A stretch of DNA of 64,000 nucleotides, taken from positions 5,146,001 through 5,210,000 of the forward strand of contig NZ_JAMYWY010000001.1 of the NCBI RefSeq assembly GCF_024159265.1. The letters are read 5' to 3'. Below are positions 17,655 to 26,245 of the stretch, one piece after another. Both the position numbers and the translations under genes were made by a program. The notes beneath the pieces were generated by a model. The model saw only the letters and a list, made by a program, of their open reading frames with translations. It was not told the DNA's origin and did no database searches. Position 1 is the stretch's first letter. Each line of letters starts with the position of its first letter. This DNA is from Paenibacillus sp. 1781tsa1 (GTDB lineage Bacteria > Bacillota > Bacilli > Paenibacillales > Paenibacillaceae).

Positions 17655-19079
17655 TTACTTATTGTTACGTTTAAGACTTGCGCCATTTGTACCAATAACT
17701 TCTTTGTACCAGTGGAATGATTTTTTCTTGTAACGATCCAATGTTCCCGAACCGTCGTTGTTGCGGTCTACATAGATGAAACCATATCGTTTCTTCATCT
17801 CTGCTGTTGAAGCACTCACCAGGTCAATACAGCCCCATGACGTATAACCCATCACTTCCACGCCATCCTCAAGAGCTTCACCCACTTGTACCAAGTGGTC
17901 ATTCAAGTACTGAATACGGTAATCATCATTGACCGTTTTATTGCCATTTTCGTCGGTAATCAGCTCATCTACTGCACCCAGACCATTTTCGACAATAAAC
18001 AATGGTTTTTGATAACGGTCCCAGTATTTGTTCAAGGTTACGCGCAGTCCTTGCGGATCGATCTGCCAGCCCCACTCGCTCGCTTGGAGATAAGGGTTTT
18101 GTACCCCTGCGAACAGGTTTCCTTTTCCTTCGATACGTTTCTCGGGATCACCTGTCTCACAGATACTTACATAATAACTGAACGAGATAAAGTCTACGGT
18201 ATGCTTCAGAATTTCAGCATCGCCGTCTTCAAACTTGATATTGATATTATTTGCTTTGAAATAACGATTAATGTATTTCGGATAGTAACCACGTGCATGG
18301 ATATCAGCAAAGATATCATTACGCTGTTCAGCATGCATCGCTGCAACCACATCATCCGGATTCGGAGTCAGCGGATACGTAGGCATGCTCAGTACCATAC
18401 AGCCAATTTTGGCTTCAGGCATAATTTCATGTCCCAGTTTCACTGCTAACGCACTGGCTACCAATTCATGATGGATTGCTTGGTACAGATCCTGTTTGGA
18501 CAGTTCTGCTTTTGGTGTATAGATCCCGCCGCTCATGAATGGCTCCTCCAGAATGGAGTTGATTTCATTAAACGTCAGCCAGTATTTCACTTTGCCTTTG
18601 AAGCGGTTGAACAACACCGTTACATAACGCTCGTAGAACTCGATCATTTTACGATTAACCCAGCCATCATATGTTTTGGACAAATGCAGCGGTGTCTCAT
18701 AGTGAGAGATGGTTACGAGTGGTTCAATACCGTACTTATGGCACTCATCGAACAGGTCATCATAGAATTGCAGACCTTTCTCGTTTGGCTCCAGTTCATC
18801 ACCTTTAGGGAAGATACGGGACCACGCGATAGATGTACGGAACACTTTGAAGCCCATTTCAGCAAACAGTTTAACATCTTCTTTGTAACGATTATAAAAG
18901 TCAATTCCGATCAGTTTCAGGTTATCTTCTGTAGGTGCTTCCGTTCTGGGCGTTGTAATCCCGTGTGGCATTACATCTTGAACAGACAGGCCTTTGCCAT
19001 CTGTATTATAAGCTCCTTCAAGCTGGTTGGCTGCTACAGCGCCGCCCCATAGGAAATCCTTCGGAAATGGTGTTGTCAT
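17655..19079 (-). CDS. bglH: 6-phospho-beta-glucosidase, GH1 (first of two paralogues)
   Basis: A 474-residue cytoplasmic GH1 enzyme that splits phosphorylated beta-glucosides delivered by the PTS. The acid/base is Glu172 in WLTFNEIN and the nucleophile Glu364 in PLFIVENGLG; the N-terminal FPKDFLWGGAVAANQLEGAY is diagnostic of the family. The start is the ATG at 19079, ten bases after AGAGAGG; the ATG nine bases upstream is too close to the ribosome site. It has its own RAT/terminator leader. Its paralogue lies immediately upstream. Specificity for salicin, arbutin or cellobiose phosphate cannot be told apart. Confidence 0.93.
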   Translation of the reverse strand: MTTPFPKDFLWGGAVAANQLEGAYNTDGKGLSVQDVMPHGITTPRTEAPTEDNLKLIGIDFYNRYKEDVKLFAEMGFKVFRTSIAWSRIFPKGDELEPNEKGLQFYDDLFDECHKYGIEPLVTISHYETPLHLSKTYDGWVNRKMIEFYERYVTVLFNRFKGKVKYWLTFNEINSILEEPFMSGGIYTPKAELSKQDLYQAIHHELVASALAVKLGHEIMPEAKIGCMVLSMPTYPLTPNPDDVVAAMHAEQRNDIFADIHARGYYPKYINRYFKANNINIKFEDGDAEILKHTVDFISFSYYVSICETGDPEKRIEGKGNLFAGVQNPYLQASEWGWQIDPQGLRVTLNKYWDRYQKPLFIVENGLGAVDELITDENGNKTVNDDYRIQYLNDHLVQVGEALEDGVEVMGYTSWGCIDLVSASTAEMKKRYGFIYVDRNNDGSGTLDRYKKKSFHWYKEVIGTNGASLKRNNK

Positions 19080-19149
19080 GTCAATCATTCCTCTCTAAGT
19101 AACGGTATTTTCATTCTTTGTTTAAATGCTTACCTCTATCCTTTTCCGA

Positions 19150-19257
19150 CAGGAAAAAGCGGACAATCTCCAACCAAAAGGGCCGACAGGGACATTAGAT
19201 TCCCTGCTTGCCAACTTTCGTGTTAGGTTTTGCCCGCTTTCTGTGCGGTAACAATCC
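19150..19257 (-). promoter_or_regulatory. LicT-type RAT antiterminator before second-position bglH
   Basis: Minus strand: RAT from 19257 to 19223, GGATTGTTACCGCACAGAAA then GCGGGCAAAACCTAA. The competing terminator is less plain than in the other copies: AAAGCGG within the RAT can pair with CCGCTTT near 19155, followed by a T run, with an internal CAGGGA/TCCCTG hairpin. The RAT call is firm; the terminator pairing is tentative. Confidence 0.8.
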
Positions 19258-19271
19258 TGTGAACGAGAGAA

Positions 19272-20729
19272 TTACAGTTGCTCACCATTGCTGGAGATTA
19301 CGTTTTTGTACCAGTCGAATGAATCTTTTTTGGAACGTTTCAGTGTTCCGTTACCTTCGTCATCCAGATCCACGTAGATGAAACCATAACGTTTGGACAT
19401 TTCGGAAGTGGACATGCTTACAAGGTCAATCGGGCCCCATGCTGTGAATCCAATCAGATCCACACCGTCTTTGATGGCTTCTTTCATTTGTTCGATGTGT
19501 TTCTTCAGATAATCCACACGATAGGAGTCATGGATTGAACCATCTTCTTCAACACGGTCATACGCTCCCAGGCCATTTTCTACGATGAACAATGGTTTCT
19601 GATAACGATCCCAGAAGTTGTTCAGCGTTACGCGCAGACCGATCGGATCGATCTCCCAGCCCCAGTCGGACGCTTCCAGATAAGGGTTTTTCACGCCACC
19701 AGTCAGGTTACCTGTGGTTTCTTCCTCGCTGGCAGATGCCGATTTGGTTACGGACATATAATAACTGAAGGAGATGAAATCAACCGTATTGTTGAGCAGG
19801 ATTTCATCATCGCCAGCTTCTTTTTGGATGACAATGTTGTTTTCTTCAAAATAACGAGCCATGTAGTTCGGGTACTTACCACGAGCATGCATGTCTGTGA
19901 AGAAGAGGTTAATCTGATTCTCGTGCTGAGCCAGACGAACATCTACCGGATTACATGTTGCTGCATAAGTTTCCATACGAGCAAGCATACAGCCGACTTG
20001 GGAACCAGGGATAATTTCGTGTGCAAGCTTCGTTACCATGGCACTTGCTACAAACTGATGATGAAGAGCTTGATACGTCGTTTGCAACTTGTTGTCCACT
20101 TTATCGATCAGAATGCCGCCACCAGTGTACGGGCTGAACAACATTACGTTAATCTCATTGAACGTCAGCCAGTATTTCACTTTATTTTTATAACGGTTGA
20201 ACACCGTTTCTGCATATCTAACATAGTGCTGAATTACTTCACGGCCAGCCCAGCCATTATATTTTTGCGTCAAGCCAAGCGGAGTCTCGTAGTGAGACAA
20301 TGTAACGAGCGGTTCGATACCGTATTTCAACAATTCGTCGAATACTTCATCGTAGAATTTCAAACCTGCTTCATTCGGCTCTTGATCATAACCGTTCGGG
20401 AAAATACGTGCCCAGTGAATGGACAAGCGGAATACTTTGAAGCCCATCTCAGCGAACAATGCAATATCTTCTTTAAAGTGATGGTAGAAATCAATACCAA
20501 AACGTTTTGGGAAACGTTCTTCAATTTTGCCAGAGAGAATCTCTTCAATTCGGGAAGAGGAAATTTCCATGGCATGTCCGCCTGTACGCTTCTCTTTCGG
20601 AACATGAGCAATCATGTCCGCTGTGGAGAGGCCTTTGCCGTCCTTATCGAATGCACCCTCCAATTGATTGGCAGCTGTAGCGCCACCCCATAGGAAGTTT
20701 TCGGGGAATCCTTTTTTTGCCGTGGTCAT
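19272..20729 (-). CDS. bglH: 6-phospho-beta-glucosidase, GH1 (second paralogue, operon-first)
   Basis: A 485-residue GH1 enzyme with acid/base Glu192 (WLTFNEIN) and nucleophile Glu384 (PLFIVENGLG). The start is placed at 20729 (MTTAKKGFPENFLWGG), after AAGAGG; the open frame runs 30 codons further up but those codons lie inside the RAT/terminator leader and cannot be part of the protein. Compared with the neighbouring paralogue it carries an insertion near residues 45-75. Being first in the operon it is nearest to the promoter. Two copies may handle different aglycones. Confidence 0.93.
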   Translation of the reverse strand: MTTAKKGFPENFLWGGATAANQLEGAFDKDGKGLSTADMIAHVPKEKRTGGHAMEISSSRIEEILSGKIEERFPKRFGIDFYHHFKEDIALFAEMGFKVFRLSIHWARIFPNGYDQEPNEAGLKFYDEVFDELLKYGIEPLVTLSHYETPLGLTQKYNGWAGREVIQHYVRYAETVFNRYKNKVKYWLTFNEINVMLFSPYTGGGILIDKVDNKLQTTYQALHHQFVASAMVTKLAHEIIPGSQVGCMLARMETYAATCNPVDVRLAQHENQINLFFTDMHARGKYPNYMARYFEENNIVIQKEAGDDEILLNNTVDFISFSYYMSVTKSASASEEETTGNLTGGVKNPYLEASDWGWEIDPIGLRVTLNNFWDRYQKPLFIVENGLGAYDRVEEDGSIHDSYRVDYLKKHIEQMKEAIKDGVDLIGFTAWGPIDLVSMSTSEMSKRYGFIYVDLDDEGNGTLKRSKKDSFDWYKNVISSNGEQL

Positions 20730-20799
20730 AAACAACAACCTCTTTTCGAAATTTATTTTGGTTTTTCCAGGTAAAAATGGTGTGATGTAGAGCAGAAAA

Positions 20800-20895
20800 C
20801 AAGAAAAACCTAAACTCAAGGTAAAATAGCACCAAAAAAAGGGGCCTTCATTTCACCATCAGTTTAGGTTTTGCCTGTCTTCACAGTTACAATCC
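20800..20895 (-). promoter_or_regulatory. LicT-type RAT antiterminator and terminator, operon leader
   Basis: Minus strand: RAT from 20895 to 20863, GGATTGTAACTGTGAAGACA then GGCAAAACCTAAA. The terminator pairs AAAACCTAAACT with AGTTTAGGTTTT across a ~44-base loop that holds further pairing, and ends in TTTTTC. This is the first of four such elements in the operon. Confidence 0.92.
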
Positions 20896-20933
20896 ATCAA
20901 AAGATGTTATTGCGTATTCTGTTGTGTTTGCTC

Positions 20934-20970
20934 TTGTAATGTAAGCGTAACATATCTATTTTGCAAAATC
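20934..20970 (-). promoter_or_regulatory. Possible promoter of the beta-glucoside operon
   Basis: Minus strand TTGCAA, 17 bases, TACATT (four of six matches each) about 40 bases before the RAT. The spacer contains the near-palindrome TGTTACGCTTACA, reminiscent of but not equal to a cre box. Weak evidence. Confidence 0.35.
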
Positions 20971-21019
20971 AACTTCACTGGATCATAGGATCGTTCGCAC
21001 ATACACTCCATAAGAAAAA

Positions 21020-21313
21020 TTAACGCGGCATATGCAAAATGGCTGCCCTTAATGCCTGCGCTCCCTCCTCAGTTTCCAGGTACGTAGCAGGACTTTGGTC
21101 CCCTAAAGCCGGGATATCTTTCATGATCCATTCAAAAGTGTACTCTCCCATTTCACACAAAAGTACCCGACTTATGTCCGCCGGAATACCTTGTCGTTGT
21201 GCACGCTCTGCCCACGCGGGATCCACCTTCTGTTCAAGTTCTTCAAACAGTTCGGAAAATGAGTCCCAGCTTGCCTGATTAAACTCTCCGAAATACATAT
21301 CTTTCATACTCAT
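21020..21313 (-). CDS. Small protein with DUF2384-like C-terminus
   Basis: A 97-residue protein. The C-terminal stretch IPALGDQSPATYLETEEG followed by ALRAAILHMP has the shape of the MbcA/ParS/Xre toxin-binding domain (DUF2384). The N-terminal part (WDSFSELFEELEQKVDPAWA) does not show a clear helix-turn-helix, and no RES-type toxin is adjacent, so an antitoxin role is doubtful. GGGAG precedes the ATG. Single gene, divergent from the SUFU gene. Confidence 0.55.
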   Translation of the reverse strand: MSMKDMYFGEFNQASWDSFSELFEELEQKVDPAWAERAQRQGIPADISRVLLCEMGEYTFEWIMKDIPALGDQSPATYLETEEGAQALRAAILHMPR

Positions 21314-21461
21314 GTAAATTCACTCCCTGGATTGCAATTAATAACACCGAAGTCCTATCTGACACAATTCATCCTTAAGCCGCTTGAATCCGTTTCTGTA
21401 ACAGGTAGACTTAATTTTAAATGTTTTTCGGGGGAAAGACTAGTACAGGAGGATTCAACAA

Positions 21462-22526
21462 ATGACTTATGAAGAAAACACATCAGGTTGGGATGCGATT
21501 GATAAAGCCATCGGTGAGCTATACGGTGAACAGGAGCCGCACCATTATGGAACATCCATTCCTTACATGCTCGGAGGTCCGGACCCACTCGATGGCATCA
21601 GTGTTTATGCAGTGAATACACCCATGCCCCACTGGCATTTTGTCACATATGGTTTCTCTGAATTATATGAAAAAGAGATGCAGGATGCATCCAAAAGCGG
21701 GTATGGTTTTGAACTCACATTTCGTCTTACACGCAGTGAAGGAGAGACTGATCCGCCAGCCTGGGCGCTGAATCTGCTTCAAAATGTAGGACGTTACGTG
21801 TTCACTAGCGGAAATATCTTTCAGCCAGGAGATTACATGGACGCAAATGGCCCCATCTGCCTGGAGTCCGATACTTTGTTGACTGCTCTCTCATTTATTG
21901 AAGACCCGGATCTACCGGCGAACACTACACCTAACGGTTCAGTGCAGTTTATTCAGATGGTTGGTATTACAGGTCGGGAGCTGGAAATGATTCAAACGTG
22001 GAATGCGCGCGGCTTCCTCTCGGCCTGCTCCAATTTCATGCCCAAATACGTGACCGATCTGATGAGAAATTCGTACGCAGATATTCCTTCTGTTGTACAA
22101 GCGGTTAAGCATGGAATGGAACAGGACGGATCAAGCACAGCGTTTTTATTCATACAACAACTGGCCTGGGAGTCCCCTCGTAAAAAAATGCTGATAAAGA
22201 CCGTTCCGGGCAAACTCCAGCTTGGAGCCAAACAGGCTGTATTGGTCGGCACCATCCTTCGTAGCCGAATTTCAAAAGGCGCCTCTCTATCCTTGATCGG
22301 ACCTGATACTACTATTCTGTTCGAAGCCGGAGAACATCCTGCAGTATTGGAATCGGATAGACAAGTTACCCTGACGGTGAACGAACAAATTGTTGAGGAG
22401 CTTGCAGAAAACCTTCAACCCATTGAAGGAACATTCGAGATAACTTCACTGGAGCATATGCTCGTTCAGATTGTTAAAACAGAAATTAAAAACCAGGAAG
22501 GGCAAGTCATCAAAACGATTGGATGA
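21462..22526 (+). CDS. Suppressor-of-fused (SUFU) domain protein
   Basis: A 354-residue soluble protein. Residues 1-180 are a bacterial SUFU domain: GWDAIDKAIGELYGEQEPHH, DGISVYAVNTPMPHWHFVTY, GFSELYEKE, FELTFRLTR and the PPAWALNLLQNVGRYVFTSG strand-helix element. SUFU domains in bacteria are frequently found as immunity proteins of polymorphic toxin systems; the ~150-residue C-terminal extension is not recognised. AGGAGG lies before the ATG. No toxin gene is next to it. Confidence 0.88.
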   Translation: MTYEENTSGWDAIDKAIGELYGEQEPHHYGTSIPYMLGGPDPLDGISVYAVNTPMPHWHFVTYGFSELYEKEMQDASKSGYGFELTFRLTRSEGETDPPAWALNLLQNVGRYVFTSGNIFQPGDYMDANGPICLESDTLLTALSFIEDPDLPANTTPNGSVQFIQMVGITGRELEMIQTWNARGFLSACSNFMPKYVTDLMRNSYADIPSVVQAVKHGMEQDGSSTAFLFIQQLAWESPRKKMLIKTVPGKLQLGAKQAVLVGTILRSRISKGASLSLIGPDTTILFEAGEHPAVLESDRQVTLTVNEQIVEELAENLQPIEGTFEITSLEHMLVQIVKTEIKNQEGQVIKTIG

Positions 22527-22589
22527 CGCACCCTCAGATGCAACGAGATACTACGCTTACAACTGACTGTGCAGGAAGGAGGAATCAAC

Positions 22590-23348
22590 ATGCCTGCTAC
22601 ACTTGCCTCACGGCACAAGGAGTCCGCCATTTGCAAGCACGTAACAGAAACGGCTCCTTTCGACTATTTACCAAAATCTCAACTGGACAGGCTTCGTAAA
22701 ATCAATCATTTCCTGATTCATGCATTCCAGAACAGCCTCTCGGATATTAAAGATAATTTAACGGGCACTTATCTTTTTCTACTCACAGATATGGACGGTG
22801 TGCTTCTCTCCATGGATTATAGTCCAGATCTGGAAACTGTCGTAGAAGGTTCGCCTATCCGTCCGGGCATGATCTTCACCGCACAGAGCTGTGGAGTAAA
22901 CGCCATTTCTGTAACGATGGACAGCAATGAACCTGTGCTTCTGTTGCCCGAGCAACATGAAAGTCCCTATTTTCAAAGTTGGCATTGCTACGCTGCCCCT
23001 CTGTCCATGGGATCGCAGCATTTCGGTTATCTGGATGTGTCCACCATCAACGCGGATATGCAGGGCGAGCTTATTGCTATTGCCAAGCTGATTCCTGCAT
23101 ATATGCAGAACAGTTACCAGAATCAGCAGGTTGCTGAACCTTGTGACAAATCAGCGGTGGAGTTCACAGCGCGTCAGTTAACCATTCTGGAAATGATCGC
23201 GAAAGGGTTCACTGTGAAAGCTATTGCTTTGAAATTGAAAATCAAGGAATGCACTGTGAATCATCATAAAAAAGTGATTTTCAACAAATTAGGTGTGCAA
23301 TCCAGCACGGAAGCTGTTTCAATTGCCAGCCGATTGTCTTATTTATAA
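22590..23348 (+). CDS. LuxR-type regulator with GAF-like sensor domain
   Basis: A 252-residue regulator; start placed at 22590 after AAGGAGG. The first ~180 residues look like the GAF-like input domain of AcoR-type activators (FLLTDMDGVLLSMDYSPDLE, RPGMIFTAQSCGVNAISVTM, YAAPLSMGSQHFGYLDVS). The C-terminal ~65 residues are a LuxR/FixJ-type helix-turn-helix (FTARQLTILEMIAKGFTVKA then CTVNHHKKVIFNKLGVQSST). This pairing of a sigma54-activator-like sensor with a LuxR output is uncommon but known. Targets unknown; the next gene, a lipoprotein, has its own promoter region. Confidence 0.85.
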   Translation: MPATLASRHKESAICKHVTETAPFDYLPKSQLDRLRKINHFLIHAFQNSLSDIKDNLTGTYLFLLTDMDGVLLSMDYSPDLETVVEGSPIRPGMIFTAQSCGVNAISVTMDSNEPVLLLPEQHESPYFQSWHCYAAPLSMGSQHFGYLDVSTINADMQGELIAIAKLIPAYMQNSYQNQQVAEPCDKSAVEFTARQLTILEMIAKGFTVKAIALKLKIKECTVNHHKKVIFNKLGVQSSTEAVSIASRLSYL

Positions 23349-23455
23349 AGGACCCCTATAGATTCCTATAGGTAGTAAATGAGAACGTTTGTGCTACAAT
23401 TTAGGAAACAAGCAAGATGTAGAGAGAGAAAACACACACATTTCAGGAGGGTAAT

Positions 23456-24235
23456 ATGACAATTCCAAAGAAGACTTCTTTATTCGCCATGCTCATTATG
23501 ATTATGCTGGTTGCAGCCGCTTGCGGTGACAAGGCAGATAACACAGCCGCAACAAAAGAGCCTGCCGCGACAGAAACAACGACTGGCACTGATTCTGAGA
23601 CAGCGAATACAGAAGAAACAGAGAACACTGAACCAGCAAGCGAAGAGTCCAAGGAAACCGATAATTCCCAAGACGTTGAGCTGGGAACTACGCAAAAAGG
23701 CTCTTACACCAACGACTATTTCGGCGTATCTTTGAAATTCCCGGAAGCTTGGGAGTTCCAGGATGCTGCAGGTATGAATGAACTGACAAGCGCATCATCC
23801 GAAGCGATTGCTGGTGATGATGAAACGAAGAAAAAACAAATTGAACTGTCTCAAACCAAAACATTGAATCTGCTTATGGCTTCACAGTATCCACTGGACG
23901 GAGGTCAAGTTGGTCCTTCCGCTATGGCCATTGCTGAGAAAGTAAGCTTGTTGCAAGGCATTCGTACAGGTAAAGACTACCTGGAAGCAACCAAAAAATT
24001 CATGATGGATAGCCAGTTCCCTTATGATTATAAAGAAATGACAACGGAAACCATCGGCGGTAAAGAGATGGATCTGATGCAAATTACGATGGATGCAGGT
24101 GACGGTTCAACGATTACTCAGGACTACTACAGCACGATTATTGAAGGATATGCTTTCAACTTCATCTTCACTTACATGGATGATAAGACCAAAGCTGAAA
24201 TTGATACCATCAAGAAATCCGTTCAATTCAAATAA
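23456..24235 (+). CDS. Lipoprotein with PsbP-like domain
   Basis: A 259-residue exported lipoprotein: signal sequence ending in LVAAAC with lipid-modified Cys23, a low-complexity Thr/Glu-rich linker (about residues 28-75) and a folded domain beginning NDYFGVSLKFPEAWEF, the first strand of PsbP/DUF1795-type domains. CAGGAGGG precedes the ATG. Function unknown; the linker suggests a surface-tethered binding domain. It is a single gene closed by a strong terminator. Confidence 0.8.
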   Translation: MTIPKKTSLFAMLIMIMLVAAACGDKADNTAATKEPAATETTTGTDSETANTEETENTEPASEESKETDNSQDVELGTTQKGSYTNDYFGVSLKFPEAWEFQDAAGMNELTSASSEAIAGDDETKKKQIELSQTKTLNLLMASQYPLDGGQVGPSAMAIAEKVSLLQGIRTGKDYLEATKKFMMDSQFPYDYKEMTTETIGGKEMDLMQITMDAGDGSTITQDYYSTIIEGYAFNFIFTYMDDKTKAEIDTIKKSVQFK

Positions 24236-24285
24236 TCGCTTTTGAATATTGCCATCATATTAATAATATCAAGCACATCTAACAC

Positions 24286-24329
24286 AACCCCGACAACGAT
24301 CTATAGAGATCATTGTCGGGGTTCTTTTT
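24286..24329 (+). terminator. Intrinsic terminator after lipoprotein gene
   Basis: Long stem AACCCCGACAACGATCT/AGATCATTGTCGGGGTT with a four-base loop, followed by CTTTTTA. Confidence 0.92.
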
Positions 24330-24351
24330 AACTAAGAATGAGTACATCACT

Positions 24352-26094
24352 TTAGCTTGATATGGCCACCCAGTGTCCTTCCGTAACTTCTACCCACTTG
24401 GAATGTTCCAGATTATAACGGTCTTCTACTTCAACAGGTGTTTCTTTTACAACATGTCTCTTTTTCTTCGCTTCTACCGCCGGATCAGGCACAGGAATAG
24501 CTGACAGCAATGCCTTGGTATAGTCATGTTGCGGGTTGGAATACAGTTCTTCACTCTCTGCAAGCTCCACAATTTTCCCGTTATACATCACAGCCACTCG
24601 ATCACTGATATGTTTAACCATGGACAAGTCATGTGCGATGAAGAGATACGTCAATCCGAGTCGCTGCTGCAACTCTTCAAGCAATTGTACGATCTGAGCC
24701 TGTATCGATACATCCAGTGCAGACAATGGTTCGTCACATACGATGAATTCCGGCTCCACAGCCAGAGCTCGCGCTATACCGATCCGCTGTCTCTGTCCAC
24801 CCGAGAATTCATGTGGATAACGCTGCGCATGGGTAGGATCAAGACCTACCATCTCCAGCAGTTCCTCCACCCGCTTCTCCCGCTGAGCGGCATTACCTGC
24901 AAGCTGATGGATATCAAGCGCTTCTCCAATGATATCCATAATTCTCATTTTGGGATTCAGAGATGCATAGGGGTCCTGGAAAATAATCTGCATATGTCTG
25001 CGCATCGTTTTCATCTCCGAAGGAGAAAGACGATTAAGAGGAACTCCCTTAAACAGCACATCCCCGCCTGTTGGCTCATGCAATCTCAGAATGGCACGCC
25101 CCGTGGTCGATTTACCACTACCGGATTCTCCTACAACGCCGAGTGTCTCTCCTTGCCGAATATGGAAACTGATATCATTCACAGCCTTTAAGGTGTTGCC
25201 TTTACCCAGATTAAAATGTTGTTTGAGCGACTTCACCTCAAGCAATGGCTGATCGTCTTCCAGATCTCTCGGGACCAGGGATACCGGTTTTGGCTTTTTC
25301 TTCTGATCCAGACGTGGTAATGCATTCAGAAGCCTGATCGTATAGGGATGTTTGGGATTAGCAAAAATCTCTGCCGTCGTCCCGGTCTCCACAATCTGTC
25401 CTTCTTTCATAACAACAACCCGATCACACATGCCTGCTACTACGCCCAAATCATGCGTGATCAGGATAATCGATGTGCCCAGTTGATCCTGCATATCTTT
25501 CATCAAATGAAGAATCTGTGCCTGAATCGTAACGTCCAGAGCGGTCGTTGGCTCATCCGCAATGAGCAATTCAGGACGACAAGCGAGCGCAATACCGATC
25601 ATGACACGCTGACGCATGCCTCCAGAGAATTCGTGCGGATACTGGTTGTAGCGTATTTCGCTGCGAGTTATCCCCACCCGCTCCATCATGGCAATCGCCT
25701 GTTTCTTGGCTTCCCTCTTGGACACCTTCTGGTGTTTGATCAGACTCTCGGAGATCTGTTTCCCCACTTTAATTGTCGGATTAAGAGAACTCATCGGGTC
25801 CTGAAAGATCATTCCAATATCACGTCCACGGATGCTCTCCATCTCTTTCTGCGTTTTATTGGCCAGGTCGACACCCTTAAATAGAATCTCTCCATTCTTC
25901 ATCTGAGAAGGTGGGGAGGCAAGCAGCCTCATAATGGAACGTGCGGTAACACTCTTTCCACTTCCCGATTCTCCTACAATGCCCAGCGTCTCACCTTTGC
26001 GCACTTCAAAACTCACTTCTCGCACTGCCTGAAACTCACTCTCTCCTGAGTGAAAAGAGACAGATAGATCATTAACTTTCAGTAAAGGTTCCAT
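24352..26094 (-). CDS. Oligopeptide-type ABC transporter, dual ATPase protein
   Basis: About 580 residues comprising two complete nucleotide-binding domains in one chain, corresponding to DppD plus DppF. Each half has a Walker A (GESGSGKSVTARS and GESGSGKSTTGRA), an ABC signature (EFSGGMRQRV and EFSGGQRQRI) and a Walker B (LLIADEPTTALD and FIVCDEPLSALD). The C-terminal tail (YNLEHSKWVEVTEGHW) is typical of the DppF-like half. The start is uncertain; 26094 (MEPLLKVND) matches the family, but the frame is open 12 codons upstream and neither has a strong ribosome site. It is divergent from the permease genes and presumably energises them. Confidence 0.9.
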   Translation of the reverse strand: MEPLLKVNDLSVSFHSGESEFQAVREVSFEVRKGETLGIVGESGSGKSVTARSIMRLLASPPSQMKNGEILFKGVDLANKTQKEMESIRGRDIGMIFQDPMSSLNPTIKVGKQISESLIKHQKVSKREAKKQAIAMMERVGITRSEIRYNQYPHEFSGGMRQRVMIGIALACRPELLIADEPTTALDVTIQAQILHLMKDMQDQLGTSIILITHDLGVVAGMCDRVVVMKEGQIVETGTTAEIFANPKHPYTIRLLNALPRLDQKKKPKPVSLVPRDLEDDQPLLEVKSLKQHFNLGKGNTLKAVNDISFHIRQGETLGVVGESGSGKSTTGRAILRLHEPTGGDVLFKGVPLNRLSPSEMKTMRRHMQIIFQDPYASLNPKMRIMDIIGEALDIHQLAGNAAQREKRVEELLEMVGLDPTHAQRYPHEFSGGQRQRIGIARALAVEPEFIVCDEPLSALDVSIQAQIVQLLEELQQRLGLTYLFIAHDLSMVKHISDRVAVMYNGKIVELAESEELYSNPQHDYTKALLSAIPVPDPAVEAKKKRHVVKETPVEVEDRYNLEHSKWVEVTEGHWVAISS

Positions 26095-26158
26095 GTCATC
26101 ACCAGCTCTCATCCGTTTTTTCACATTCACTCATCTCATATGTATACCATTTAATTCC

Positions 26159-26187
26159 TTGACAATTGTTTAGACCCTAAATAATAT
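26159..26187 (+). promoter_or_regulatory. Sigma-A promoter for the ABC permease operon
   Basis: TTGACA, 17-base spacer, TAATAT, lying 59 bases before the chosen start of the first permease gene. Confidence 0.7.
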
Positions 26188-26245
26188 ATACTATATCAAT
26201 CGGAATAATGCAATTTAAACCTGAATGAAGGGAGGCACGCTTGGT

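Noticed and set aside
19824..20693. A 289-codon open frame antisense to the first bglH
   Set aside because: No ribosome site and no recognisable motifs; GH1 on the other strand explains it.
20940..20955. A cre box before the beta-glucoside operon
   Set aside because: TGTAAGCGTAACA is palindromic but one base short of the cre spacing; kept only as part of a tentative promoter note.
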